DNA of 64,000 nt from Rhodospirillaceae bacterium (GTDB lineage Bacteria; Pseudomonadota; Alphaproteobacteria; DSM-16000; Inquilinaceae). The DNA is taken from positions 353,501-417,500 of the forward strand of contig JACKIH010000003.1 in the NCBI GenBank assembly GCA_020638575.1, given 5' to 3'. A program made the translations under genes and the position numbers. The notes beneath the pieces were generated by a model that saw nothing but the letters and a program-made list of their open reading frames with translations, did not search any database and was not told the DNA's origin. The stretch's first letter is position 1, and each line of letters starts with the position of its first letter. Positions 34,203-44,239 of this stretch are shown here, in pieces.

Positions 34203-35837
34203 CTAGATGAAGAACACCAGCGTCACCAGCACGAACATCGGCATCAAGAACAGCATGGACCAGCCCATGTAGCCGAAGAAGCTGGGCATGCGCACGCCGC
34301 TTTCCTGGGCGATCGCCCGCACCATGAAGTTGGGCGCGTTGCCGATATAGGTGTTCGCACCCATGAACACCGCACCGGCGGAAATCGCCAGCAGGGTGTT
34401 CTGCAACGGCCCCGTCAGCAATTCCGGATCGCCGCCGGCGGTGTTGAAGAACACCAGGTAGGTCGGCGCATTGTCGAGGAACGAGGAGAGCAGGCCGGTC
34501 AGCCAGTAGTAGGCGGCCTGCACCGGCTCGCCGTTCTGGTTCACCAGGCTGACGATGGGCTCCAAGGCCCCCTCGGTGCCGGCGCGCAGGATGGCGATGG
34601 CCGGGATGATGGTCACGAAGATGGCGGCGAACAGCTTGCCCACCTCCACGATGGGGAACCAGGAGAAGCCGTTGAGCCGGCGGCTCTCGTCGTTGGTCAG
34701 GATCATGGACAGGACGGCGATGCCGACCAGCAGCACGTCGCGCGCCAGGTTCTGCAGGTCGACCGGCACATGGTAGACGGTGAGGGTGACGCCGGGGTCC
34801 CACATGCCGCTCAACAGCACGCCGGCGACGATGCCACCCAGCAGCAGGATGTTGACCTTGCCCTCCAGGCCCAGCCGGCCGACATCGCCATCGGGCGGCG
34901 CCGGCGGCTTGCCTTCCTTGCCGTAGAAGTAGGCATCCATCGCAAAGAACACCACCAGCAGCGGGATCGCCACCACCAGCATCGGCGCCAGCATGTGCTC
35001 GGTCGGCCAGAAGAACGGCACGCCCTTAAGGAAACCCAAGAACAGCGGCGGATCGCCCAGCGGCGTCAGCGAGCCGCCGACATTGGCCACCAGGAAGATG
35101 AAGAACACCACGCTGTGCACCCGGTAGCGCCGATGGGCGTTGGCCCGGAGCAGCGGGCGGATCAGCAGCATGGCAGCGCCCGTGGTGCCCATCCAGCTCG
35201 CGATCGCCGTGCCGATGGCGAGGATCGCGGTGTTGACGATGGGCGAGCCGCGCAGACTGCCGGTAACCCGCACCCCACCCGCCACCGTGAACAGGGAACC
35301 CAACAGGATGAGGAACGGGATGTATTCCAGAAGGGCCGTGTGCAGCGTCTCGTAGGCCGCCAGATCGAAGCCGAACACCAGGGCGAAGGGCACCAGGAAG
35401 GCGAGCGCCCAGCCAAGCGCCACCTTGCCGAAATGGGCGTGCCAGAAATGCGGGGCGACCAGCGGCCCCAGCGCGATCGACATGAGGATGCCGACGAAGG
35501 GGATGACCCAGAACAGCCCCAGGTCGGCGCCATCCAGATGCAGGGTACCGTGAGGGGCACCGCCCTGGCCCTGGCCCTGGCCCTGGCCCTGTCCCTGGCC
35601 GTGGCCGTGGCCGGCCCCTTCCAGGGCGACCGCGGCGGCCTCGTCGCCCGCATGCCCTGCCCCTTCGTCGCCGGCGGAAACGGCCGCCGGCGCCTCTCCG
35701 TCCTCGGCGTCGCCATGCTCCACCGCTTGCACCGCGGTACCGCCGCCGTGCTGGGCGGCAGCCGGCAGGCTCAACCAGACAAGAGAAACCAGGAGGGCGA
35801 GCGCAAACGCGACGGCGGATTTCTGCACGGAGAGCAT
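34203..35837 (-). CDS. NhaD-like sodium:proton antiporter with exported low-complexity N-terminus
   Basis: A 544-residue inner-membrane protein of the ion transporter superfamily (CitMHS/NhaD/ArsB-like). The transport core has about 12 helices: LFWVIPFVGILMSIALGPL, MGTTGAAMLLIRPLL, FFIFLVANVGGSLTPLGDPPLFLGFLKG and FLDNAPTYLVFFNTAGGDP; the last two are family signatures. Before it are a signal-like helix (VAFALALLVSLVWLSLPAAAQ) and about 75 residues rich in Gly, Ala, His, Glu, including a GHGHGQGQ run encoded by hexamer repeats. The start at 35837 begins the signal-like helix; longer reading to 36128 is rejected. Substrate (Na+/H+ is most likely) is not certain. It converges with thiQ. Confidence 0.85.
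   Translation of the reverse strand: MLSVQKSAVAFALALLVSLVWLSLPAAAQHGGGTAVQAVEHGDAEDGEAPAAVSAGDEGAGHAGDEAAAVALEGAGHGHGQGQGQGQGQGQGGAPHGTLHLDGADLGLFWVIPFVGILMSIALGPLVAPHFWHAHFGKVALGWALAFLVPFALVFGFDLAAYETLHTALLEYIPFLILLGSLFTVAGGVRVTGSLRGSPIVNTAILAIGTAIASWMGTTGAAMLLIRPLLRANAHRRYRVHSVVFFIFLVANVGGSLTPLGDPPLFLGFLKGVPFFWPTEHMLAPMLVVAIPLLVVFFAMDAYFYGKEGKPPAPPDGDVGRLGLEGKVNILLLGGIVAGVLLSGMWDPGVTLTVYHVPVDLQNLARDVLLVGIAVLSMILTNDESRRLNGFSWFPIVEVGKLFAAIFVTIIPAIAILRAGTEGALEPIVSLVNQNGEPVQAAYYWLTGLLSSFLDNAPTYLVFFNTAGGDPELLTGPLQNTLLAISAGAVFMGANTYIGNAPNFMVRAIAQESGVRMPSFFGYMGWSMLFLMPMFVLVTLVFFI
35563..35610. repeat. Eight tandem hexamers (CCCTGG-type) inside the antiporter gene
   Basis: Eight consecutive six-base units: CCCTGG four times, CCCTGT, CCCTGG, then CCGTGG twice. 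Read on the minus strand they encode the His-Gly/Gln-Gly run in the N-terminal region of the NhaD-like protein. Such a tract can gain or lose units in frame by slippage. Confidence 0.9.
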
Positions 35838-36078
35838 CCCGGATCGGTGGCGACGGGCACCTCGGGCCCAAGAGATGGGCGCCGATGGTGCAGCACCTTG
35901 CCGGCCAACGCCACCCCCCAATTCCAGGGCGCCATCGGGGCGAATCCGCGGCCGACCCATCCCCACCGCGGTGCCGGGCGGCTGGTACTCGGCGGATGGC
36001 GCCTCTATGGTACTCCCTCGCGTCGCGCGCCGGCGCCAACGACCCTGATACAGAAACTCGGACCGGGAGGACCAACCA

Positions 36079-37098
36079 GTGATCACCCGCAGAACCCTTA
36101 TCGGAGCCACGGCCGGACTGGCCGCCATGCTGACGGCGTCCGTCGGCCAGGCCCAGGACGACCGCTCCTACATCCTGGCAACCGCCGGGACCGGCGGCAC
36201 CTACTATCCGGTGGGCGTTGCCATCGCCACGCTGGTGTCCGTGCGCGTGCAGCCGGAGCATGGCATTGCCATGTCGGCCATCACGTCTGCCGGCTCCGGC
36301 GAAAATGTGCGCCTGATGCGCGAAGGCGAAGCCCAGTTCTCCATCCTCCAGGGCCTCTACGGCGCCTATGCCGCCACCGGCACCGGCCCGCTGGCGGAGG
36401 ACGGTCCGCAGGAGAACCTGCGCTCCATCTCCATGCTGTGGCCCAACGTCGAGCACTTCGCCATCCGCAGCGAGTATGTCGACACCGGCACCATCGACGA
36501 CCTGCTGGCCATGGAAGGCCGCACCTTTGCCATCGGCGCCCGCAATTCCGGGACCGAGGGATCCAACCGGGCGATCCTGTCCGGCCTCGGCATCGATGAT
36601 CCCGACACCTTCTTCGATCTGGCGTTCCTCGCCTACAACCCGGCCGCCGATGCCTTCCAGAACGGCACCGTCGATGCCGTGAACCCGGCCGCCGGCCCGC
36701 CGGTGGGCGCCATGACCCGGCTGATCGCCGCGGTCGGCGACGACGTGACCCTGCTGGAATGGACCGACGAGCAGATCGCCCGCGCCAACGGCGACTTCGA
36801 TGAGCTGTGGACGCCCTTCGTGCTCGACGCCGGCACCTATCCGGGCCAGGAGGCGGATATCCGCGTGATCGCCCAGCCGAACTTCCTGGCGGTGCGCGAC
36901 GATGTGGACGAGGAGGCGGTCTATCTGATCACCCAGGCGATGTACGAGAACCTGCCGTTCCTGCAGAACATCCACCCGGCCACCGGCAACATGGCGCTGG
37001 AACGGGCCATCGCCGGCCTGCCGCTGCCGCTGCACCCCGGTGCCTTGCGCTACTACGAGGAACAGGGGATCGACATCCCCGACCGGCTGCGCCCGTAA
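36079..37098 (+). CDS. TAXI family TRAP transporter solute-binding protein
   Basis: Periplasmic receptor of a TRAP transporter, 339 residues. A signal peptide (LIGATAGLAAMLTASVGQAQ) precedes the TAXI signature YILATAGTGGTYYPVGVAIATLV. Later family sequences are TSAGSGENVRLMREGEAQFSILQ, IGARNSGTEGSNRAILSGLGI and VRDDVDEEAVYLITQAMYEN. The start is GTG 36079, five bases after GGAGGACC. Known TAXI substrates include glutamate and other carboxylates; here unknown. It lies 100 bases upstream of the fused permease. Confidence 0.93.
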   Translation: MITRRTLIGATAGLAAMLTASVGQAQDDRSYILATAGTGGTYYPVGVAIATLVSVRVQPEHGIAMSAITSAGSGENVRLMREGEAQFSILQGLYGAYAATGTGPLAEDGPQENLRSISMLWPNVEHFAIRSEYVDTGTIDDLLAMEGRTFAIGARNSGTEGSNRAILSGLGIDDPDTFFDLAFLAYNPAADAFQNGTVDAVNPAAGPPVGAMTRLIAAVGDDVTLLEWTDEQIARANGDFDELWTPFVLDAGTYPGQEADIRVIAQPNFLAVRDDVDEEAVYLITQAMYENLPFLQNIHPATGNMALERAIAGLPLPLHPGALRYYEEQGIDIPDRLRP

Positions 37099-37198
37099 CC
37101 CGCGGCCAACGGAGCGCGTTGGGCGGGCGCCCGTCCGGCATGCCCGGGCGCGGCGCCCTGCCCCGCCTCCGTCTCGCCATTGCTGATCCGGTCGATCC

Positions 37199-39394
37199 AT
37201 GACGACCGCCGATATCGAGCTTGAAGGCGCCCAGCCCGGGCAGCGCCAGTTCCCCGACACTTGGCGGTGGATCCTGGTGGGCCTGTCGGCCGTGATCTCG
37301 CTGGCCCATATCTGGGCCAACACCTACGGGCTGTTCGCCGAACTGACGCGCAACGCGCTGCACTTCGCGGCGTTCGGCGTGCTCTGCGCTCTCTACGTGC
37401 CGCTCCTCCACAGCAGTCGCGAGAGCCGTCAGCGCCTGGTGCTGTGCATCGACCTGGCGATCGCTGCCCTGGTGGTCGTCTGCGTCGCCTATGTGCTGAT
37501 CCGCGAGCGCGCGCTCAGCGGCCGCAGCTTCACCAGCGACTGGGACTACGTGGTGTTCCTGGCCCTGGTGGCCATCGTCATCGAGTTCACCCGCCGCACC
37601 ACCGGCATCGTCATCCCCATCATCATCTTGACCGCACTTGGCTACATCGCCTGGTGGGGCCGCTTCATCCCGGGCTCGCTGGGCTTTACCGGGCTGAGCC
37701 TGGAGACGGTGCTGCAGCGCGCGGTGTACGGCGAGGACGGGCTGTTCGGCACCATCGCCAGCATCTCGTCGAGCTTCGTCTTCCTGTTCATCCTGTTCGG
37801 CGCGTTCCTGGTGAAGTCGGGTGCCGGCGCCTTCATCATCGATCTCGCCCGCGCCATGGCCGGCCGGCTGACCGGCGGGCCGGGGTTCGTGGCGGTGATC
37901 GCGTCCGGTCTCACCGGTACCATCTCCGGGTCCGCCGTCGCCAACACCGTCTCCACCGGCGTCATCACCATTCCCTTGATGAAGCGCTCGGGCTTCCCGG
38001 CCCCCTTCGCCGCGGGCGTGGAGGCGGCTGCGTCGACCGGCGGCCAGCTCATGCCGCCGATCATGGGGGCCGGTGCCTTCGTCATGGCGAACCTGACGGA
38101 GATCCCCTATTTCGACATCGTCGCGGTCGCCTTCCTGCCGGCCGTCATGTACTTCCTCGGCATCGGCTTCAACGTCCGCATCATGGCGCGCAAGCGCAAC
38201 CTGCGGCCGGTCGACGAGGACGTGCCCAGCGTCTGGCAAGTGCTGAAGAGCGGCGGCATCGCCTTTCTCCTGCCCATCGGCGTGCTGATCGGGCTGCTGA
38301 TCGCCGGCTTCACCCCCACCTACGCCGCCTGCTTCGCCATCGTCGCGGTGATCGCGTCGAGCTGGCTCACCCCCATCAAGATGGGACCGCGCCTGGTGCT
38401 GGAAGCGCTGGCGCTGGGCGCCCGCAACATGATCTTGACGGCGATCCTGCTGGTCGCCGTCGGCCTCGTGGTGATGACCATCACCGGCACCGGTGTGGGC
38501 AACACCTTCAGCTTGATGATCGCCGATTGGGCGGGCGGCAACCTGCTGCTGGCCATCGTGCTGGTGGGCATCGCCAGCTTGGTGCTGGGCATGGGGCTGC
38601 CGGTGACGGCCGCCTACATCGTGCTGGCCACCCTGTCGGCTCCGGCGCTCAACCAGCTCATTCTCCAGTCGGGCCTGGCCGACGCGCTGACCGGGGCCGC
38701 CGCCCCGCAGGCGCTGTCGACCGTGTTCCTGCTGTTCACGCCGGACCTGCTGGTGAGCACGGCCCAGACCAACGGCCTCGCCCTCACGCTGGACCAGGCC
38801 CAGGCGCTGGCCGACGCCGCCATGGCCGGCCAGGTGCTGACCGCCGAACAGGCACGCCTGGTGGTGGATATCCTCGCCATGCCGGAAGTGGCGAGCCTCG
38901 CCGGCGGCGTGCAGGACGCCATGCTGTCGCCCGCCTACCTGACGACCGCCCTGCTCTCGGCCCACATGATCATCTTCTGGCTGAGCCAGGACAGCAACGT
39001 GACGCCGCCGGTGTGCCTCACCGCCTTCGCCGCCGCCGCCATCGCCCGCACCAAGCCTATGGTGACGGGGTTGACCGCCTGGAAGGTGGCCAAGACGCTG
39101 TACATCGTGCCGCTGCTGTTCGCCTATACCCCGCTGCTGGGCGGCGAGTTCGCGGAGGTGGTGCCGATCTTCTTCTTCGGCACGCTGGGCATCTACGCCA
39201 TCATCGGGGCCATCGAAGGCCATCTGGAAGCGCCGCTGAACTGGCCGTTGCGCGGCGTTCTGGCCTGCGTGGGCGTTGCCTTGCTGTGGCCCGGCGACCA
39301 CATCGTCAACATCGTGGGGACGGTTCTGGTCCTCGCCATCCTCGCCTGGACCGTGCGTCGCGGCCGGCTTGCCGCAGCTTCTGGCACCGGTTAG
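37199..39394 (+). CDS. TRAP transporter fused permease (4TM + 12TM)
   Basis: A 731-residue inner-membrane protein in which the small DctQ-like part (first about 150 residues, helices at HFAAFGVLCALYVPLL and LAIAALVVVCVAYVLI) is fused to the large DctM-like part, as is standard for TAXI-type TRAP systems. The DctM part has IASGLTGTISGSAVANTVSTGVITIPLM, AAASTGGQLMPPIMGAGAFVMA and LGMGLPVTAAYIVLATLSAPAL, the conserved ion and substrate pathway segments. It couples uptake to the sodium or proton gradient. It follows its receptor gene and precedes coxG by 62 bases on the same strand. Confidence 0.94.
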   Translation: MTTADIELEGAQPGQRQFPDTWRWILVGLSAVISLAHIWANTYGLFAELTRNALHFAAFGVLCALYVPLLHSSRESRQRLVLCIDLAIAALVVVCVAYVLIRERALSGRSFTSDWDYVVFLALVAIVIEFTRRTTGIVIPIIILTALGYIAWWGRFIPGSLGFTGLSLETVLQRAVYGEDGLFGTIASISSSFVFLFILFGAFLVKSGAGAFIIDLARAMAGRLTGGPGFVAVIASGLTGTISGSAVANTVSTGVITIPLMKRSGFPAPFAAGVEAAASTGGQLMPPIMGAGAFVMANLTEIPYFDIVAVAFLPAVMYFLGIGFNVRIMARKRNLRPVDEDVPSVWQVLKSGGIAFLLPIGVLIGLLIAGFTPTYAACFAIVAVIASSWLTPIKMGPRLVLEALALGARNMILTAILLVAVGLVVMTITGTGVGNTFSLMIADWAGGNLLLAIVLVGIASLVLGMGLPVTAAYIVLATLSAPALNQLILQSGLADALTGAAAPQALSTVFLLFTPDLLVSTAQTNGLALTLDQAQALADAAMAGQVLTAEQARLVVDILAMPEVASLAGGVQDAMLSPAYLTTALLSAHMIIFWLSQDSNVTPPVCLTAFAAAAIARTKPMVTGLTAWKVAKTLYIVPLLFAYTPLLGGEFAEVVPIFFFGTLGIYAIIGAIEGHLEAPLNWPLRGVLACVGVALLWPGDHIVNIVGTVLVLAILAWTVRRGRLAAASGTG

Positions 39395-39456
39395 GCTAAA
39401 CACACTCCGGATAGCCCGGATATAACAATGCAAGGGTAGGAAAGGACGGTACCGGG

Positions 39457-40284
39457 ATGGACATTGCGGGCGAATACTTGATCCAGGCGCCCCGCCCGCA
39501 GGTCTGGGAGGCGCTGAACGATCCGGAAGTCTTGGCCCAATGCATTCCGGGATGCGAGAGCATTGAGAAGACTTCGGACACGACCTTGGCAGCCAAGGTC
39601 ACAGCCAAGATCGGCCCGGTAAAGGCGAAGTTCACCGGGGAAGTCACCCTCTCCAACATGAACCCGCCGGAAAGCTACACCATCACCGGCGAAGGCAAGG
39701 GCGGACCTGCCGGGTTCGCCAAGGGCGGTGCGGACGTCCATCTGACCGAAGAGAGCGCCGAGACCACCCGCCTCACCTACAAGGTCCACGCCAACGTCGG
39801 CGGCAAGATCGCCCAGCTCGGCGCACGCCTGGTGCAGGGCACGGCGCGCAAGATGGCCGACGAGTTCTTCGGCCGCTTTTCGGAAGTCGTCGGCGGCGCG
39901 CCGGCCGAACCGGTGCCCGAAGATCTGGCCCCCCCGCCCGATGTGGTGCCGGCCGAAGCCTCCCCGGAGGAGGTGCTGCCCCACGATACGGCGGCCGAAG
40001 AGACGCCACCGCCGGTTGAGAAGCCGCAAGACTGGCGGGTGTCTCCGGCCAAGGCCGGCGCCACCGCGGCGCGGGCCGGCATGGACCTCTACGCTTCCCA
40101 CGGTGCCGCCGCCGAACACAGCGACGCCGCCCAGGCGCACCCCGTGGGCGGCGAGGCCGATGTCGCCCCCTCCGCCCACCCGCACGACAGCGCTCCCCAT
40201 GACGGCGAAGCCGGCCTACCACCCTGGGTTTGGGTGGCCGCCATCATCGTCGTTGCGGCCATCCTGATCGTCGCCTTCGGCTAG
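39457..40284 (+). CDS. coxG: CoxG-like SRPBCC protein with C-terminal membrane anchor
   Basis: 275 residues. Residues 1-150 are a CO-dehydrogenase subunit G (CoxG/SRPBCC) domain: GEYLIQAPRPQVWEALNDPEVLAQCIPGCESIEK, then KIGPVKAKFTGEVTLS and VGGKIAQLGARLVQGTARKMADEFF. A roughly 95-residue disordered linker rich in Pro, Glu, Ala and His follows, then a single C-terminal helix WVWVAAIIVVAAILIVAFG, a tail anchor. CoxG is required in Oligotropha to recruit CO dehydrogenase to the cytoplasmic membrane, and the anchor seen here suits that role. First gene of the cox cluster. Confidence 0.9.
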   Translation: MDIAGEYLIQAPRPQVWEALNDPEVLAQCIPGCESIEKTSDTTLAAKVTAKIGPVKAKFTGEVTLSNMNPPESYTITGEGKGGPAGFAKGGADVHLTEESAETTRLTYKVHANVGGKIAQLGARLVQGTARKMADEFFGRFSEVVGGAPAEPVPEDLAPPPDVVPAEASPEEVLPHDTAAEETPPPVEKPQDWRVSPAKAGATAARAGMDLYASHGAAAEHSDAAQAHPVGGEADVAPSAHPHDSAPHDGEAGLPPWVWVAAIIVVAAILIVAFG

Positions 40285-40444
40285 CCCAGCCGGCGCGCCA
40301 CGCCGCGCGCGTAGCATTGATTTCGCCCAATCCCGGCCATAGCCTATGGCAACAAGCGGGGTGCGCCGAGCCGTTGCCGGACGGCGCCGCAACAATGCTC
40401 TTGGCGCGGGCACGAAAACACCGCGTCGAACCTGGGAGGGACGA

Positions 40445-40936
<492 letters not shown>

Positions 40937-40988
40937 CCCGGCGCCGCACGGCGTCCAATCAGACAAAGTCGTATAGGGAGGCACGTTG

Positions 40989-43358
40989 ATGACTGCCGAC
41001 GGAATCGGCGTCGCCGTCCGCCGCAAGGAGGATAGGCGCTTTCTGACCGGCGCGGGCCGGTACACTGACGACATCGACCGGTACGGCCAGGTGTATGCCT
41101 GCTTCGTCCGCTCGCCCTACGCCCACGCCACCGTGGACTCCATCAACAAGGAGTCCGCGCTCGGCATGCCGGGCGTGCTGGCGGTGTTCACCGGGGCGGA
41201 CGTGGCGGCCGACGGGCTGGGCCTGCTGCCCGCGGGCTGGATGATCCACAACAAGGACGGCTCGCCCATGAAGACGCCGGGCCACCCGCTGCTGGTGGCC
41301 GACCGGGCGCGCTATGTCGGCGAGGCGGTGGCCGTGGTGATCGCGGAAACCTATGCCCAGGCGCGCGATGCCGCCGATGCGCTGGAGGTGGACTACACCC
41401 CCTTGCCGGCCACCATCGCCACCGGCACCGCCAGTAAGCCGGGCCAGCCGCAGGTGCACGACGACGTGCCCAACAACACGGCGTTCGACTGGTGCATCGG
41501 CGACAAGGCGGCGACCGAGGCGGCCTTCGCCAACGCCGCCCACATCACCAAGCTGGACATCGTCAACAACCGGCTGATCCCCAACGCCATGGAGCCGCGC
41601 GCCGCGGTGGGCGAGTACGATCCCGGCACGGAGATCACCACGCTCTACACCACCAGCCAGAACCCGCATGTGGCGCGCCTGGTGCTGTCGGCCTTCGTGC
41701 AGTTGGCCCCCGAACACAAGCTGCGCATCGTGGCTCCGGACGTAGGCGGCGGCTTCGGCTCCAAGATCTATGTCTACGCCGAAGAGACGGTGTGCGCCTG
41801 GGCGGCCCGCAAGGTGAAGCGGCCGGTGCGGTGGACGGCGGAGCGCAGCGAAAGCTTCGTCACCGACGCCCATGGCCGCGACCACGTCACCCATGCCGAA
41901 CTGGCGATGGACGCCAACGGCAAGTTCCTCGGCCTCCGGGTGAAGACGTTCGCCAATCTCGGTGCCTTCGCCTCGCTGTTTGGCACGGCGACGCCGACCT
42001 ACCTCTACATGACGCTGCTGTCCGGCCAGTACAAAATCCCGGCGATCTACGGCGAAGTGGACGCGGTCTACACCAACACCACGCCGGTGGATGCCTATCG
42101 CGGGGCCGGCCGCCCGGAAGCCACCTTCGTGGTGGAGCGCATCGTGGAGACCGCGGCGCGCGAACTCGGCCTCGATCCCGCGGACCTGCGCCGGCGCAAC
42201 TTCATCCAGCCCGACGAGTTCCCCTACCAGACCCCGGTGCTGCTGCAATACGACACCGGCGACTACGACAAGCACCTGACCAAGGCGTTGGACCTGGGCG
42301 ACTACGCCAACTTCACCATCCGCAAGGCGGACTCCGCGGCCCGCGGCAAGCTGCGCGGCGTCGGCTTCGCCTGCTACATCGAAGCCTGCGGCATCGCCCC
42401 CTCCGCAGCGGTGGGCGCACTCGGCGGCGGCGTCGGCCTGTGGGAGAGCGGCACCATCCGCTTCAACCCGACCGGCAACGTCACCGTGCACACCGGCAGC
42501 CATTCCCACGGCCAGGGCCACGAGACGGCGTTCGCCCAGTTGATCGCCACCCATCTCGGCGTGCCCGTCGACCAGGTGGAGGTGGTGCACGGCGACACCA
42601 TGCAGACGCCGTTCGGCATGGGCACCTACGGTTCGCGCTCGCTGGCCGTGGGCGGGTCGGCCCTGGTGAAGGCGGCGGACAAGATCGTCGCCAAGGGCAA
42701 GAAGATCGCCGCTCACCTGCTGGAAGCTTCCGAAGCCGATATCGAGTTCACCGACGGCAAGTTCACTGTCGCCGGGACCGACAAGGCCAAGTCGATCCAG
42801 GAAGTCGCGTTTGCCGCCTACGTGCCCCACAACTACCCTGCAGGGGTGGAGCCGGGCCTGGAGGAGAGCGCGTTCTACGATCCGCTCAACTTCACTTTCC
42901 CGGCCGGCACGCAGATCTGCGAGGTCGAGGTCGATCCCGACACCGGCGAGGTGGAGATCGTGCAGTTCGTGGCTGTGGACGATTTCGGCAAGATCATCAA
43001 CCCGATGATCGTGGAAGGCCAGGTCCACGGCGGCATCGCCCAGGGCGTCGGCCAGGCACTGATGGAGCACGCGGTGTACGACCAGGATACCGGCCAGCTC
43101 CTCAGCGGCTCGTACATGGACTACTGCATGCCGCGGGCCGACGACTTCCCGACCCTCAAGGTCGGGCTCACCGAAACCCCGTGCACCCACAACCCGCTGG
43201 GCGTGAAAGGCTGCGGCGAAGCCGGCGCCATTGCCGCCCCGGCGGCGGTGATGAACGCGGTCACCAACGCCGTCGGCACCATGGTGCAGATGCCGGCAAC
43301 ACCCTTGCGGGTATGGGAAGCGCTTCAGAGCGCCGCTCCGGCGGCCGCGGCCGAGTGA
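40989..43358 (+). CDS. coxL: Molybdenum hydroxylase large subunit, form II CoxL
   Basis: Molybdopterin-cytosine-dinucleotide-containing catalytic subunit, 789 residues. The N-terminus GIGVAVRRKEDRRFLTGAGRYTDDI and APDVGGGFGSKIYVYAEE are family signatures. The active-site loop reads AYRGAGR (residues 369-375), which marks form II; genuine form I CO dehydrogenase has AYxCSFR with the copper-binding cysteine. CO oxidation is therefore doubtful and another aldehyde or heterocycle substrate is possible. ECGEAG-like sequence VKGCGEAGAIAAP near the C-terminus supplies the catalytic glutamate. ATG 40989 is preferred to the adjacent TTG at 40986. Part of coxGSLM. Confidence 0.94.
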   Translation: MTADGIGVAVRRKEDRRFLTGAGRYTDDIDRYGQVYACFVRSPYAHATVDSINKESALGMPGVLAVFTGADVAADGLGLLPAGWMIHNKDGSPMKTPGHPLLVADRARYVGEAVAVVIAETYAQARDAADALEVDYTPLPATIATGTASKPGQPQVHDDVPNNTAFDWCIGDKAATEAAFANAAHITKLDIVNNRLIPNAMEPRAAVGEYDPGTEITTLYTTSQNPHVARLVLSAFVQLAPEHKLRIVAPDVGGGFGSKIYVYAEETVCAWAARKVKRPVRWTAERSESFVTDAHGRDHVTHAELAMDANGKFLGLRVKTFANLGAFASLFGTATPTYLYMTLLSGQYKIPAIYGEVDAVYTNTTPVDAYRGAGRPEATFVVERIVETAARELGLDPADLRRRNFIQPDEFPYQTPVLLQYDTGDYDKHLTKALDLGDYANFTIRKADSAARGKLRGVGFACYIEACGIAPSAAVGALGGGVGLWESGTIRFNPTGNVTVHTGSHSHGQGHETAFAQLIATHLGVPVDQVEVVHGDTMQTPFGMGTYGSRSLAVGGSALVKAADKIVAKGKKIAAHLLEASEADIEFTDGKFTVAGTDKAKSIQEVAFAAYVPHNYPAGVEPGLEESAFYDPLNFTFPAGTQICEVEVDPDTGEVEIVQFVAVDDFGKIINPMIVEGQVHGGIAQGVGQALMEHAVYDQDTGQLLSGSYMDYCMPRADDFPTLKVGLTETPCTHNPLGVKGCGEAGAIAAPAAVMNAVTNAVGTMVQMPATPLRVWEALQSAAPAAAAE

Positions 43359-43372
43359 GCGGGAGGAACACG

Positions 43373-44170
43373 ATGTACGCAGTCAATTACGCCAAGCCCG
43401 CCAGCGTCGCCGACGCCGTGGCGGCCCTGTCGGCGGCCGAGGACGGCAAGTTCCTGGCCGGCGGCATGACCCTGATCCCCACCTTGAAGCAGCGTCTGGC
43501 GGCCCCCAGCGACCTTGTCGATCTGGGTGCCATCGGCGAGCTGCAGGGGATCGGTACCGACGGTGACGCGCTGGTCATCGGCGCCATGACCACCCATGCA
43601 GACGTCGCCCGCTCGCCCCTGGTGGCGTCCGCCATTCCGGCCCTGGTGACGGTGGCCGGGGGTATCGGCGATCCCCAGGTGCGCAACGTCGGCACGCTCG
43701 GCGGCTCGATCGCCAACAACGATCCGGCGGCGGACTATCCGGGCGCCCTGCTCGGCCTGGGGGCGGAGGTGCGCACCAACAGCCGCACCATTGCCGCCGA
43801 CGACTTCTTCCTGGGCATGTTCGAAACCGCCCTGGAGGACGGCGAGCTGATCGTCTCCGTCAGGTTCCCCAAGCCGCTTGCCGCGGCCTACGCCAAGTTT
43901 GCCAACCCGGCGAGCCGCTATTCCATGGCCGGCGTGTTCGTCGCCAGAACGGCGTCGGGCGTGCGCGTGGCGGTCACCGGCGCTGCGGCCGGCGGGGCGC
44001 ACCGGATGGAAACGATGGAAAAGGCCCTGCAGGCGGACTTCTCACCGGCGGCGCTCGACCCCATCACCGTCAATCCCAACGGGCTCAACAGCGACCTGCA
44101 CGGCTCGGCCGCCTATCGGGCGAACCTGGTCAAGGTGATGGCCAAGCGGGCGGTTGCCGCCTGCGGCTAA
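43373..44170 (+). CDS. coxM: FAD-binding medium subunit CoxM
   Basis: 265-residue FAD subunit. The flavin-binding motifs are FLAGGMTLIPTLKQRL near residue 26 and TLGGSIANNDPAADYPGAL near residue 108, with the CO_deh_flav_C domain in the last 100 residues. It accepts electrons from CoxS and hands them to the quinone pool or another acceptor. A good GGGAGG site precedes the ATG. The order S-L-M differs from the M-S-L order of form I operons, in agreement with form II. A hairpin follows 25 bases after the stop. Confidence 0.93.
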   Translation: MYAVNYAKPASVADAVAALSAAEDGKFLAGGMTLIPTLKQRLAAPSDLVDLGAIGELQGIGTDGDALVIGAMTTHADVARSPLVASAIPALVTVAGGIGDPQVRNVGTLGGSIANNDPAADYPGALLGLGAEVRTNSRTIAADDFFLGMFETALEDGELIVSVRFPKPLAAAYAKFANPASRYSMAGVFVARTASGVRVAVTGAAAGGAHRMETMEKALQADFSPAALDPITVNPNGLNSDLHGSAAYRANLVKVMAKRAVAACG

Positions 44171-44194
44171 GCCTCGCCTCGCCGACAGACGAAA

Positions 44195-44221
44195 GGGGGC
44201 GTCCCACACCGGGGCGCCCCC
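44195..44221. terminator. Hairpin terminating coxM and the convergent lipoprotein gene
   Basis: GGGGGCG and CGCCCCC pair perfectly around a 13-base loop, located just after coxM and just before the end of the convergent lipoprotein gene. It could serve both strands. The lack of a T run makes it a weak or Rho-assisted terminator. Confidence 0.5.
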
Positions 44222-44239
44222 TGCTCCGTTCGGCTCACT

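Noticed and set aside
35563..35610. CRISPR-like or mobile tandem array
   Set aside because: Six-base units without spacers inside a coding frame; ordinary microsatellite-type tract.
36929..39433. Open frame of 834 codons antisense to the TRAP permease
   Set aside because: Low-complexity His/Gln/Asp/Gly translation; the plus strand encodes a clear fused TRAP permease.
40959..43190. Open frame of 743 codons antisense to coxL
   Set aside because: Shadow of coxL, without domain motifs.
40989..43358. Genuine (form I) aerobic CO dehydrogenase
   Set aside because: The active-site loop is AYRGAGR, not AYxCSFR, so a carboxydotroph claim is not supported; kept as form II.
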